The notes beneath the pieces are model-generated. The model was given only the letters and a program-made list of their open reading frames with translations, was not told where the DNA came from and did not search any database. From Pseudolactococcus sp041800635 (GTDB lineage Bacteria; Bacillota; Bacilli; Lactobacillales; Streptococcaceae), in contig CP181259.1 in NCBI GenBank assembly GCA_047833645.1, positions 372,001 to 436,000 of the forward strand: a DNA stretch of 64,000 nucleotides, in the 5' to 3' direction. Both the position numbers and the translations under genes were made by a program. Below, piece after piece: positions 33,842 to 42,582 of the stretch. Every line of letters begins with the position of its first letter. Position 1 is the stretch's first letter.

Positions 33842-34372
33842 ATGATGAAAATCCCCAAAGAAGGCGACTTTATTACGATTCAAAGCTATAAACATGACGG
33901 AAGCTTGCATCGTACTTGGCGTGATACGATGGTGCTGAAGACTAACGAAAACTCGATTATTGGTGTGAATGACCATACGCTTGTGACGGAGAGCGATGGC
34001 AGACGTTGGGTGACCCGCGAGCCTGCTATCGTTTATTTTCACAAGAAGTTTTGGTTCAATATTATTGCCATGATTCGCGAAAATGGCGTGAGCTACTACT
34101 GTAACTTGGCCAGTCCCTACACGCTTGACAATGAATCGCTTAAATATATCGACTATGACCTTGATGTCAAGGTCTTTGCTGACGGTGAGAAAAAATTGTT
34201 AGATGTCGAAGAATATGAGCGTCACAAACGTCAAATGAATTATCCAGAAGATATTGATTTTATCTTAAAAGAAAATGTCAAGATTTTAGTTGACTGGATT
34301 AATGAAGGTAAGGGACCATTTTCTAAGGAATACGTTGCCATTTGGTACGACCGTTATCACCAATTAAAATAA
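33842..34372 (+). CDS. ntdP: DUF402 nucleoside tri/diphosphate phosphatase (NtdP/YgaC-like)
   Basis: 176 residues. MKIPKEGDFITIQSYKHDGSLHRTW, then REPAIVYFHKKFWFNIIAMI and YDLDVKVFADG match the UPF0374/DUF402 family, whose studied members hydrolyse nucleoside tri- and diphosphates with a divalent metal. Starts at 33842 and 33845 are both possible; the ribosome-binding signal is weak. Followed by a strong terminator. Confidence 0.85.
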   Translation: MMKIPKEGDFITIQSYKHDGSLHRTWRDTMVLKTNENSIIGVNDHTLVTESDGRRWVTREPAIVYFHKKFWFNIIAMIRENGVSYYCNLASPYTLDNESLKYIDYDLDVKVFADGEKKLLDVEEYERHKRQMNYPEDIDFILKENVKILVDWINEGKGPFSKEYVAIWYDRYHQLK

Positions 34373-34402
34373 GACCTCAGTGATCTGAAGTCTTATTTTT
34401 TT
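34365..34402 (+). terminator. Terminator after ntdP
   Basis: AAGACCTCAG-TGAT-CTGAAGTCTT stem followed by a seven-base T-run. Confidence 0.85.
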
Positions 34403-34449
34403 ATCGTGAGGTTTCGGTAAAAATGGCCAGTGGGCTAGTTATTAGTATA

Positions 34450-34488
34450 AAAAAACAAGTACATCAGGTTAGTGAGGACTTGTTTTTT
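34450..34488 (-). terminator. Terminator after the surface-protein locus
   Basis: AAAAAACAAGT pairs with ACTTGTTTTTT; U-run on both strands. Confidence 0.8.
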
Positions 34489-34503
34489 AGATTAGCTAAA
34501 TAT

Positions 34504-35178
34504 TTATTTGACCGTTAACATCAAGGATGGTCGTACGGGATAAACATCTGGCACACCAGGATTCAAATCGGAATTACCAATACATCCACCAGCATCACGT
34601 GTTATACCATTAACAAGCCGTGAAGCGTAAAAATAGGCATCTCCTGGTGAGCGTAACCAAGCTTCATCTACATTAGCATCCCAAAAGAATAAATAAGAGG
34701 GGGTGGTACCATAATCATTTGCTGAATCCGTATAAATATTAATATCATCAAAACTTAAAGCAAATGCCTTACGATCCTTATCATCCCTAGTAACTGTAAG
34801 TGGAAAGGCAGTAGTTTTATACCACTCTCCATAATGCCAATTATTATAGTCTGCACCTGCAAGCTCAGGAATTGATTTATGGAAAGCATCAAAATCAGGA
34901 TTATTTAGATTTACACCTAGAACACTCTCTTGTTCTGATTTTGAAGCGATATTATCTTGATAGTATTTATCAATCACCGCTTCTAATGTACTACCTTCAT
35001 AGCCATTTTTACCATTAACATCAAAGAATGTCGTTCTATCTGTCCTGAATTTGACCAAGGCTACTGAATCACCTCCAGAGCCTGTTGCTTCTTTATCTGT
35101 TAAGGCATTAACTTTAACCACCAAACGCTCTTTACTTGAGTTAGCTGAGGTATTAATAACTTGCCAAATCGCATTAGA
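34504..35178 (-). pseudogene. C-terminal part of the surface protein, beyond an amber codon
   Basis: In frame with the gene upstream and separated from it only by TAG (35179-35181). It encodes about 224 residues from SNAIWQVINTSANSSKERLV to VRPSLMLTVK. WLRSPGDAYFYASRLV and YPVRPSLML match the DUF6273 domain common in secreted proteins of lactobacilli and lactococci. An internal TTG could restart at 35124 but has no Shine-Dalgarno and no signal peptide, so the fragment is unlikely to be made or exported unless the amber codon is read through. Confidence 0.75.
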
Positions 35179-36525
35179 CTAGATAAAATCATCTGCTAGT
35201 GCAGTAGTTGCATCGAATTTCTTGTAATAGACAGCGTGAAGCGTCTTATCTGAAGTAATATTTTTGAGTTCATGCTCAGATTTAACCTCATAACCCAAAC
35301 GGATCCTATCGGGTGTATTAAGTGTCTTACGAATATCACTGTACGTTTCTGGGACGTAAAGTGTTTCTGTTTTATCTGAACTACTAGATTCTGCCCAACC
35401 CAAGAAATAATAGTTGGCATTCTGTGCATCTGGGATAGTAAGGCTCTCTCCAGGTGCGGTAATCACTACAGCTGGTAATACTTCATTGGTGCCATCATAA
35501 TCTTTAAAGTAAACTCTAGGCTTAGGTGTTGTGTAGCCATAAAATACTTGATCACCCGTTGCAGTTTTGGCAATATTTATAGTGACATCACCACCATAGT
35601 ATTCGTTAACATACCAACCTGAAAAATTATCATCGGTAAATATTGGCTTTGGCAAATAAGTTGTTTTGACACCTGCGATATAACCAACTGGGTCTAAGCC
35701 TGTAATTTCTTTACCGTTGATAAAATAAGTAATCGTAAAGTTGTTAGACAGACCTGGTTCCCCAGGCTCGCCCTTGTCGCCAGACTCACCTTTGTCACCG
35801 GACTCGCCTTTGTCCCCAGACTCACCTTTGTCGCCGGTTTCGCCTTTGTCGCCGTTATCGCCAGGTTCGCCTTCAAAGTCACCTTCTCCTGCTAGGTGGA
35901 AGACATGTGTCACACCAGCTAGTTCAACCGGATGGTTGCGCACTTCATCGCGGTGGTGATAAGATTTTTCTGCCGTATTAACTGTGGCTGCGCCACCTAA
36001 TCCGACTAGTAAAAGCAAGATGGCAAGGTGATGTTTCGCGCCTTGGAAACGTTTAACCCCGATGAAGATGAGACCTGCTACCAAGAGAAAGCCAAATGTA
36101 ATCAAGAGTGGCGTCGTTGCCTCACCTGTTGTCGGTAAGCTAGTCGTTGACTTAGCTATACCCGTTGTTGGTAGGGGATTGGTGACTACCGTCCCATCTG
36201 TTTTTCGACTCACTTGATACGTTTTAGACTCCCCAGCTTTTAAGGTACCAACATTAAAGGTGACCTTTTTCATGTCCTTATCCTGGAAAATCGTAGGTAG
36301 ATTAGCTTCGAAGGTGACATTGGTGCCCGTTTTCGAACTGATGATTTTAATGGTCAGGTCAGCGATTTCAGCACCTGACTTACTGTCTTTTTTTTCGACG
36401 ACTGTCAGTTGGAAATGATCCGAACCCCCAGTATCTGCGGCGTGCGCTAGACTTGGAAAACTCAGGATGAAGAGCGTCCCGAGCTCCAAGAGTAAGGCAC
36501 TTAGTTTCTTAAGTGTTGTGGTCAT
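35179..36525 (-). CDS. Collagen-like, LPXTG-bearing surface protein (truncated by amber codon)
   Basis: 448 residues from the ATG at 36525 (AGGAGG nine bases upstream). Signal peptide to about residue 29 (ending AHA), a small domain, then LPTTG twice followed by a membrane helix and a KRFQGAKHH tail: a complete sortase signal placed internally at about residues 116-160. A second helix (LAILLLLVGLGGAATV), then a Gly-X-Y collagen-like run (GDKGES repeated, 18-bp DNA repeat near 35770-35875), then InlB-like beta-repeat modules (ITYFINGKEITGLDPVGYIA). The frame ends at TAG, with the DUF6273 part downstream in frame. Confidence 0.75.
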   Translation of the reverse strand: MTTTLKKLSALLLELGTLFILSFPSLAHAADTGGSDHFQLTVVEKKDSKSGAEIADLTIKIISSKTGTNVTFEANLPTIFQDKDMKKVTFNVGTLKAGESKTYQVSRKTDGTVVTNPLPTTGIAKSTTSLPTTGEATTPLLITFGFLLVAGLIFIGVKRFQGAKHHLAILLLLVGLGGAATVNTAEKSYHHRDEVRNHPVELAGVTHVFHLAGEGDFEGEPGDNGDKGETGDKGESGDKGESGDKGESGDKGEPGEPGLSNNFTITYFINGKEITGLDPVGYIAGVKTTYLPKPIFTDDNFSGWYVNEYYGGDVTINIAKTATGDQVFYGYTTPKPRVYFKDYDGTNEVLPAVVITAPGESLTIPDAQNANYYFLGWAESSSSDKTETLYVPETYSDIRKTLNTPDRIRLGYEVKSEHELKNITSDKTLHAVYYKKFDATTALADDFI

Positions 36526-36835
36526 AATAGTTTTCCTCCTAATTAAATTTTCTTTTGATGCAATCAAAAACCGACCCTATCAGGGCAGACTAAAAGTCTA
36601 CCCGAATAGGGCCGATCATTAACTATCATCTAAAAAAGCGTACGCTAAATCATGGCAGAATCCTGCCTCTGTCTGTCTGTCTGTCTGTCTAAGCATACGC
36701 TGGTTTGCCTTTCTTGCAAGTATTTACTGTGACATTTTTGATAGATATTTCTATCCGACTTGACTTTTTTATCACTTTATGTGAGAACAATCTTATGATA
36801 AACTTCTATTTTAACATAATGTTCTTATTTATCAA
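36526..36835 (-). promoter_or_regulatory. Promoter and long structured 5' leader of the surface protein gene
   Basis: Minus strand TTGATA (36835-36830), 16 bp, TAAAAT (36813-36808) would give a leader of about 275 bases. In order it holds a 10-bp long-range stem AGCGTATGCT (36701-36692) with AGCGTACGCT (36646-36637) followed by six U's, enclosing a (GTCT)5 repeat and a GGCAG/CTGCC hairpin (36654-36667); then a near-perfect 19-bp stem (36571-36614) followed by five U's. Both resemble attenuators placed before the ribosome-binding site. Stems are seen directly; regulation is inferred. Confidence 0.55.
36671..36690. repeat. Tetranucleotide repeat (GTCT)5
   Basis: Five perfect GTCT units preceded by one imperfect CTCT, within the leader of the surface-protein gene. 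On the minus strand it lies in a 25-codon ORF starting MLRQTDRQTE. Confidence 0.9.
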
Positions 36836-36933
36836 AACTATATGTCATTAAAAATATAATTAGAATAAAACATACCTAAAAGTTTGATATTTTAAAAAAA
36901 TCATGCCACAAATTTGTTAAAAATGACATATAA

Positions 36934-36964
36934 AAACAGCCAGAAGATTGATTCTGACTGTTTA
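36934..36964 (-). terminator. Terminator after scrK
   Basis: AAACAG-CAGAA stem with TTCTG-CTGTTT, U-rich on the minus strand. Confidence 0.7.
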
Positions 36965-36970
36965 TAGACA

Positions 36971-37852
36971 TTAGTGTTTTAGGTCATATTCCCGTTTCGC
37001 CAAAGCAAAGTTGCCGACAGTTGCAGAGGCATTGTTGGCAACACTTGGGACTTGGAGGTAGTCTGTTAACTCTGGTACCGCAACATAGTCATTCAAGAGG
37101 GTCGCAAATTGTTTGCGAACACGTTGCATCATGTGGTCTTGCGCCATGACGCCGCCGCCGAAAATGATTTTCTCAGGACGCAATGTCAAGGTCGTCGAAA
37201 CAGCAGCTTGGGCGATATAATAAGCTTGAATATCCCAAACGTTTGAGTCTAATCCGATATTTTCGCCCCGAACACCCGTCCGAGCTTCAAGTGATGGTCC
37301 TGCTGCGACCCCTTCCAAGCAGTCGCCATGGTAAGGACACACACCCGCAAACTCTAGATCTTCTGGATGACGTTTGACAAACATATGGCCCATTTCGGCA
37401 TGGGAGATGCCACCGATAAAGTCACCATTTTGAATCGCACCCGCACCAATGCCGGTGCCGATGGTGAAATAGACCAAGCTTTTAAGTGACGGGTCTAATA
37501 ACTGTTCCCCATAAGCCGATGAATTGACATCTGTCGTAAAGAACATGGGTAAATCAAGCTGAGCTTTCAAAAAACCAATCATATCAAAATTCGCCCAATG
37601 CGGCTTCGGCGTTGTCGTCACAAAACCGTAGGTTTCAGATGTCACATCGACATCAATCGGTCCAAAACTGCCAACAGCAATCGCCACGAGTGACGTGCCA
37701 AATTGTTGAAAGAACTCAACGGCCTGCTGCAAAGTTGCCTCAGGTTTTTCTGTTGGAAATGTGGCGCTTTCAAGAATCATCAAGTCTTCATTACCGACGG
37801 CACAGACAAACTTTGTGCCACCTGCTTCAATACTACCAAATAATTTGCTCAT
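36971..37852 (-). CDS. scrK: Fructokinase (ROK family)
   Basis: 293 residues. It phosphorylates the fructose released from sucrose 6-phosphate. ROK signatures: GSIEAGGTKFVCAVG, GIGAGAIQNGDFIGGISHAEMGH with the catalytic Asp region TTDVNSSAYGE, and a zinc motif (CPYHGDCLEG). Lies downstream of scrA on the same strand with its own cre-like site, so it is probably subject to CcpA repression as well as readthrough from scrA. Confidence 0.93.
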   Translation of the reverse strand: MSKLFGSIEAGGTKFVCAVGNEDLMILESATFPTEKPEATLQQAVEFFQQFGTSLVAIAVGSFGPIDVDVTSETYGFVTTTPKPHWANFDMIGFLKAQLDLPMFFTTDVNSSAYGEQLLDPSLKSLVYFTIGTGIGAGAIQNGDFIGGISHAEMGHMFVKRHPEDLEFAGVCPYHGDCLEGVAAGPSLEARTGVRGENIGLDSNVWDIQAYYIAQAAVSTTLTLRPEKIIFGGGVMAQDHMMQRVRKQFATLLNDYVAVPELTDYLQVPSVANNASATVGNFALAKREYDLKH

Positions 37853-37896
37853 CTTTTCACTTAATTGAGTTGCTGATCAACTCATTCCTCTCTAAA

Positions 37897-37910
37897 TGGA
37901 AACGTTTTCT
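37897..37910. promoter_or_regulatory. cre-like site upstream of scrK
   Basis: TGGAAACGTTTTCT, a near-palindromic CcpA site 45-58 bases before the scrK start. Confidence 0.65.
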
Positions 37911-37932
37911 CTATTTTATCATATTAACACAC

Positions 37933-37958
37933 AAATAACCGATAGCATCGGTTATTTT
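37933..37958 (-). terminator. Hairpin after scrA
   Basis: AATAACCGAT-AGC-ATCGGTTATT perfect stem directly after the scrA stop; the U-run is short (ATTTG), so some readthrough into scrK is likely. Confidence 0.65.
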
Positions 37959-37962
37959 AGCT

Positions 37963-39909
37963 TTATTTTGCTACAGGTGCAGTCGTTTGGATAATCGTTT
38001 GACCAACCGTTACGACTTGGTTATCAATCCCTTGGACTTCTGCAAAGGACAGGGTATTGGTCACAATGACCATGACTGTCGCTTCATAACCCGCAGCCTT
38101 GATTTTATCAATATCAAAAGTACCTAATAAGTCACCTTTTTTCACAACTTGACCTTGAGTGACTTGTGTTGAGAAGCCGTCACCTGCCATTTGGACAGTG
38201 TCAATCCCGATATGCAGCAAGACTTCTGCCCCTTTGTCCGTCAATAGACCATAGGCATGTTTGCTGTCATTGGTAACGGTCAATGTCCCGTCTGCTGGGG
38301 CATAAATTTCACCAACAGTTGGTTCAATTGCGAGGCCATTGCCCATCAAGCCTGATGAGAAAACTTGGTCTTTCGTTTCTGACAGTTGGATGGCTTGTCC
38401 AGTCACAGGGGCAAAGAGCGCTTCATCTAAGACGCCTTCAGACGTTTTGACGCTGTTAATTTCCTGAGCTGTCGCGCCTGTTGTTGCCGTATCCGCAGGG
38501 ATTGCCATGCGATTTCGACCATAGACGAAAGTGGCGACAAAAGCGAGGGCGAAACTGATGGCCAGGCCGACCATGAACATCGGGATGTTGACCGGTTTAA
38601 CGGCGATGAAGCCGATGAGGCCTGCTGGGCCAAGTGACGCCGCTTTCACACCCGCAAAGCCCATGAAGGCTGAGGCGATACCGGCAGATCCGAGCGCGAT
38701 GAAAAATGGGAATTTGAGCTTGAGGTTGACCCCAAACATGGCCGGCTCCGTGATCCCGAGCATGGCAGAGAAAGCTGACGATGAGGCGAGGCCTTTTTGC
38801 TTCTCGTTCTTCGTCAAGAAGAAGATGGCAAATGTCGCAGCACCCTGAGCAACGTTGGCCGCTGCGGCGATAGGGAAGATGAAGTCACCCCCTGTTTTCG
38901 CGATATCCGCAAGTAGAGACGTTTCAATAGCTGGAAATGATTGGTGTAAACCGGTCAGCACGATCGCTGAATAGCCGAGACCGAAGATACCGTAGCCCAC
39001 ACCACCCAGAGTATTAACCAGCCAAACGAGACCGTCAGTCATGCCGTTTGAGACCCCACGAAGGACTGGTCCAACGACAGCAAATGTCACGAAACCAGTG
39101 ATAATCACGGCTAACATTGGCGTAAAAGTAAAGTCGATGGCGTTTTTCAAATGTTTATGGAAGAATTTCTCAAGTGTTGCCAAGATCCAAGCCACACCAA
39201 TGACAGGCAAGACTTGACCTTGATAACCGGCTTGAGCGATTTTGAAACCAAAAACATCCCAATAAGGCATTTTGTTTGATGCAATGGCTTCTGCGACACC
39301 GTAACCATTAACAAGGCTAGGCATCACCAGCATCATGCCTGCTGCTGCCCCCAGATAAGGATTCCCGCCGAAACGTTTCGTTGCTGAAAAGCCGATTAAA
39401 ATAGGGAGGAAAGCAAAGGGTGCTGAGGCCATGAGATTGACAATCTCAGCAAACCCTTTAATCCCTGGCACCATTTCAACGACTGACTGAGGCCCAAATA
39501 GACCTTGGCCTGTCAAGACATTGTTGAGAGCCATCAAGAGACCACCTGCAACCAAGGCAGGAATCAGTGGCACGAAGATGTCTGATAAGACTTTTATCAA
39601 TTTCATGAGTGGATTGGTCTCTGTGTTGGCGACGTCTTTCAACTCATCTTTAGACACTTCGCCGACACCCGTAATCGCTACCAATTCTTTGTAGACAGTA
39701 TTGACATCGCCAGGTCCGACGATGATTTGGTACTGACCATTGGCTTCAAATGTGCCTTTTAAATCTGCGTCATCGTCAAGCGCGGCTTGATCAATATTAG
39801 CCGTGTCTTTAACAACTAAACGCAAACGTGTGGCACAGTGGGCTGCTGCGACGAGGTTATCATCGCCAAGTGCTGCCGCAACGCGTTTTGCTACTTCTTT
39901 GTGATCCAT
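37963..39909 (-). CDS. scrA: Sucrose-specific PTS EIIBCA
   Basis: 648 residues carrying all three domains: EIIB (phospho-Cys in AHCATRLRLV), EIIC (about 100-460, with LGITEPAMFGVNLKLKFPFF) and EIIA of glucose type (LLHIGIDTVQMAGDGF with the phospho-His). It imports sucrose as sucrose 6-phosphate. Trehalose or other beta-fructoside specificity cannot be excluded by motif, but neighbouring scrK, sacA and scrR support sucrose. Divergent from sacA with LacI-type operators between them. Confidence 0.92.
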   Translation of the reverse strand: MDHKEVAKRVAAALGDDNLVAAAHCATRLRLVVKDTANIDQAALDDDADLKGTFEANGQYQIIVGPGDVNTVYKELVAITGVGEVSKDELKDVANTETNPLMKLIKVLSDIFVPLIPALVAGGLLMALNNVLTGQGLFGPQSVVEMVPGIKGFAEIVNLMASAPFAFLPILIGFSATKRFGGNPYLGAAAGMMLVMPSLVNGYGVAEAIASNKMPYWDVFGFKIAQAGYQGQVLPVIGVAWILATLEKFFHKHLKNAIDFTFTPMLAVIITGFVTFAVVGPVLRGVSNGMTDGLVWLVNTLGGVGYGIFGLGYSAIVLTGLHQSFPAIETSLLADIAKTGGDFIFPIAAAANVAQGAATFAIFFLTKNEKQKGLASSSAFSAMLGITEPAMFGVNLKLKFPFFIALGSAGIASAFMGFAGVKAASLGPAGLIGFIAVKPVNIPMFMVGLAISFALAFVATFVYGRNRMAIPADTATTGATAQEINSVKTSEGVLDEALFAPVTGQAIQLSETKDQVFSSGLMGNGLAIEPTVGEIYAPADGTLTVTNDSKHAYGLLTDKGAEVLLHIGIDTVQMAGDGFSTQVTQGQVVKKGDLLGTFDIDKIKAAGYEATVMVIVTNTLSFAEVQGIDNQVVTVGQTIIQTTAPVAK

Positions 39910-39992
39910 AGGAATTCCCCTTCAACTTCTTACATGACGAGTCAAGTGATAGGACATGATGTCTATAACTCAAACGTCAAAGTTCACTACAA

Positions 39993-40107
39993 ATAATGTC
40001 AAGACGATATCAATTGTCAAACGTTTGATACCGTTTACATTTTAAATTATAACCTGTTTCGAAAACGTTGTCAAGCGTTTGACATAAAAAATTTTTTGCA
40101 TTATAAT
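39993..40107. promoter_or_regulatory. Divergent scrA/sacA promoters with two LacI-type operators
   Basis: Towards sacA: perfect TTGACA (40079-40084), 17 bp, TATAAT (40102-40107), six bases before ATG. Towards scrA: TTGACA (minus 40020-40015), 16 bp, CATTAT (39998-39993). Palindromes TCAAACGTTTGA (40017-40028) and TGTCAAGCGTTTGACA (40069-40084) overlap the respective -35 boxes and match operators of ScrR-type LacI repressors. A GAAAACGTTGTCA stretch next to the second is also cre-like. Confidence 0.75.
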
Positions 40108-40113
40108 TTGATT

Positions 40114-41586
40114 ATGATAACTAAAAAAGATTACGCAACCCCTTGGACTTCTGCTGAGCGCTATCAGGCTTATGCAGACTACTCTGCTGAATATGTAGCC
40201 GCGCTCACAACTGCCGTCGCAACCTCAGCCTATACCAACACCTACCACATTCAGCCAAAGACCGGGCTCCTCAACGACCCCAATGGCTTCTCCTACTTTA
40301 ATGGCAAGTACCATTTATTTTACCAGATTTTCCCTTATGGCCCCGTTCACGGCCTCAAATCCTGGGCGCTGATGACCTCAACCGACCTAGTGCATTGGAC
40401 AGATGAAGGCCTGAAACTCTTCCCTGACACCGTCTATGACTCACATGGGGCCTATTCCGGCTCTGCCCTCCCCCTTTCTGAAGACGAACTCTTCCTTTTC
40501 TACACCGGCAACACGCGCGGCGCAGACGGCTCTCGTGACGCCTATCAAAACGGCGCTATCTACAGCAAAACAGGCGCCATCCAAAAATTTGACGCCCCAC
40601 TCTTGCGCACCCCAGCAGGTTATACCGACCATTTCCGTGATCCCATGATTTTCGATGTCCATGGTCAGAAATTCGCTATCATCGGCGCACAAACGTGCGA
40701 TGAAAAAGGTGCAGTCGTCCTAGCTCAGGCAAGTAGCGACAACTTAACCGCTTGGGACTACAGGGGACAACTCCAGTTTACCCAAGCAGACATGGGCTAT
40801 ATGATTGAGTGTCCCAATCTTGTCTTTATTGACCAAAAACCCGTCCTCTTATTCTGCCCACAAGGCCTTGACAAAGCCATCGCTGACTACGATAATGTCT
40901 TTCCTAATATGTATGTCATAGCAGATGCGCTTGATACCGAGTCTGCGACATTAAGGCAGGCAGGTCAGCTTCATAATCTAGATGACGGCTTTGAAGTCTA
41001 TGCCACTCAAGCTTTCAATGCCCCTGACGGTCGGGTGCTGGCTTCTTCTTGGTTGGGCTTGCCCGATCTTGATGTGCCCTCAAATGTCGATGGGTGGCAG
41101 GGCATGCTCAGTCTGGTCAAAGAACTGACACTGAGAAACGGTCAACTTTTCCAATATCCAGTGGTAGAGACTTTGTCACTACGCCAGGATGAACAAAACA
41201 TTACGCTGTCAGAAGTTGCCTCGACCATTGGCAGCAACAGCTATGAACTGGCAATCGAGCTGACGGAAGACAATGAACTCTATCTTTTTGCGGATGCCGA
41301 CAATTCTTCTCATGTTTCGCTCAAAATCGATGTGAAAAATGGTAAAATAGAATTGAATCGAGCAAATCTGCCTGTGACTTGGGCTGAAAATTATGGGATG
41401 ACGCGGTCGACAGCTGTCGCACCTGGCAAGGTGACATTAACTCTCTTTGCGGATACATCATCACTTGAGATTTTTGTCAACGCTGGTGAAAAAGTCTTGT
41501 CTAGCCGGATTTTTACAGCAGCCCAAAACACTTATTTGTTCGCCAAAAATAGCCTATCTGCTAAGATCTGGCACCTAAAAAAATAA
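40114..41586 (+). CDS. sacA: Sucrose-6-phosphate hydrolase (GH32)
   Basis: 490 residues from the ATG at 40114 (MITKKDYATPWTSAERYQAY). It splits sucrose 6-phosphate into glucose 6-phosphate and fructose. The GH32 catalytic motifs are complete: nucleophile in GLLNDPNGFSYF, transition-state Asp in FRDPMIF, acid/base in IECPNLVF. A C-terminal beta-sandwich follows. No Shine-Dalgarno; the consensus promoter places +1 on the start codon. The scrR gene follows 38 bases later and is probably co-transcribed. Confidence 0.95.
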   Translation: MITKKDYATPWTSAERYQAYADYSAEYVAALTTAVATSAYTNTYHIQPKTGLLNDPNGFSYFNGKYHLFYQIFPYGPVHGLKSWALMTSTDLVHWTDEGLKLFPDTVYDSHGAYSGSALPLSEDELFLFYTGNTRGADGSRDAYQNGAIYSKTGAIQKFDAPLLRTPAGYTDHFRDPMIFDVHGQKFAIIGAQTCDEKGAVVLAQASSDNLTAWDYRGQLQFTQADMGYMIECPNLVFIDQKPVLLFCPQGLDKAIADYDNVFPNMYVIADALDTESATLRQAGQLHNLDDGFEVYATQAFNAPDGRVLASSWLGLPDLDVPSNVDGWQGMLSLVKELTLRNGQLFQYPVVETLSLRQDEQNITLSEVASTIGSNSYELAIELTEDNELYLFADADNSSHVSLKIDVKNGKIELNRANLPVTWAENYGMTRSTAVAPGKVTLTLFADTSSLEIFVNAGEKVLSSRIFTAAQNTYLFAKNSLSAKIWHLKK

Positions 41587-41624
41587 GGATAAATTGAGCA
41601 TTTTTGGCTCAATCAAGTAAATGT

Positions 41625-42581
41625 ATGGCTAATCTAAACGATGTCGCAAAAATTGCTGGCGTCACTCCCACCACTGTTTCTCGTGTGATCAATATGCGCG
41701 GTTCCTTGTCTCAAAAGACGATTGACCGCGTACATGCAGCCATGCGGGAATTGCATTATCAACCCAATGCCATGGCGCGTTCTTTGCAAGGCAAGAAATC
41801 CCAGTTGATTGGGCTAATCTTTCCTTCTGTCGCCTATCCTTTTTATGGCGAAATCATTCACGCCATCGAGTCCAAACTCTTTGCGCGCGGCTACAAGGCG
41901 ATTTTATGCGACAGCGAAAATGATCCGGTGAAAGAACGTGCCTACCTGACCATGCTCATGGCCAATCAGGTGGATGGGATTATCACCAGTTCCCATAACA
42001 AGGAAATTCATGAATATGAAAATGATAACCTTGCCATTGTCGCTTTCGACCGGTATTTAGCGGATGGGATTCCGATTGTTTCCTCTGATAACTTGTCAGG
42101 TGGCCAACTTGCAACAGACTATCTTTATGAACAAGGCTGTCGCAAGATTGCCATGGTCGCTGGTGTCTCTGATACCATCAGTCCAACCCAAAATCGGCTC
42201 TTGGGCTACCAAAACATGATGGCTGAAAAAGAGCTGACGCCGCTGATTCATTATTTGGCAAGAGAAAGTAATCTCAGTCAAAGACGACAGAGCATTCATC
42301 AATTTTTAGTTGAGCAACAACCTGACGGCGTCTTTTGTACTGACGACTTGACCGCTGTCATTGTTCAAAATCTTGCGACAACACTTCAGTTAAATGAGCT
42401 CAAAGTTGTCGGTTATGATGGCACACAGGTTATCCAGAGCTTTATGCCAAGCCTGTCAACGATTGTTCAGCCCATTGACGACTTAGCAGAACTCATGGTC
42501 AAAATTTTAATTCAAAAGATTGAAGATGAGCAGTTTGTCCCGCAAGCTAGCTATGTCTTACCCGTGACATTGAAAAAATAA
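41625..42581 (+). CDS. scrR: LacI family sucrose operon repressor
   Basis: 318 residues from the ATG at 41625 (MANLNDVAKIAGVTPTTVSR, a classic LacI helix-turn-helix with hinge YQPNAMARSLQGKKS). The periplasmic-binding-like effector domain follows (LIGLIFPSVAYPFYGEII, VDGIITSS, VAFDRYLADGIPIVSSDN). It should bind the two palindromes between scrA and sacA and release with sucrose or a phosphorylated derivative. Downstream of sacA. Confidence 0.92.
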   Translation: MANLNDVAKIAGVTPTTVSRVINMRGSLSQKTIDRVHAAMRELHYQPNAMARSLQGKKSQLIGLIFPSVAYPFYGEIIHAIESKLFARGYKAILCDSENDPVKERAYLTMLMANQVDGIITSSHNKEIHEYENDNLAIVAFDRYLADGIPIVSSDNLSGGQLATDYLYEQGCRKIAMVAGVSDTISPTQNRLLGYQNMMAEKELTPLIHYLARESNLSQRRQSIHQFLVEQQPDGVFCTDDLTAVIVQNLATTLQLNELKVVGYDGTQVIQSFMPSLSTIVQPIDDLAELMVKILIQKIEDEQFVPQASYVLPVTLKK

Positions 42582-42582
42582 T

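Noticed and set aside
36615..36705. Phase-variable translational fusion of the (GTCT)n ORF to the surface protein
   Set aside because: All three frames after the repeat reach stop codons before the surface-protein start, so slippage cannot join them.
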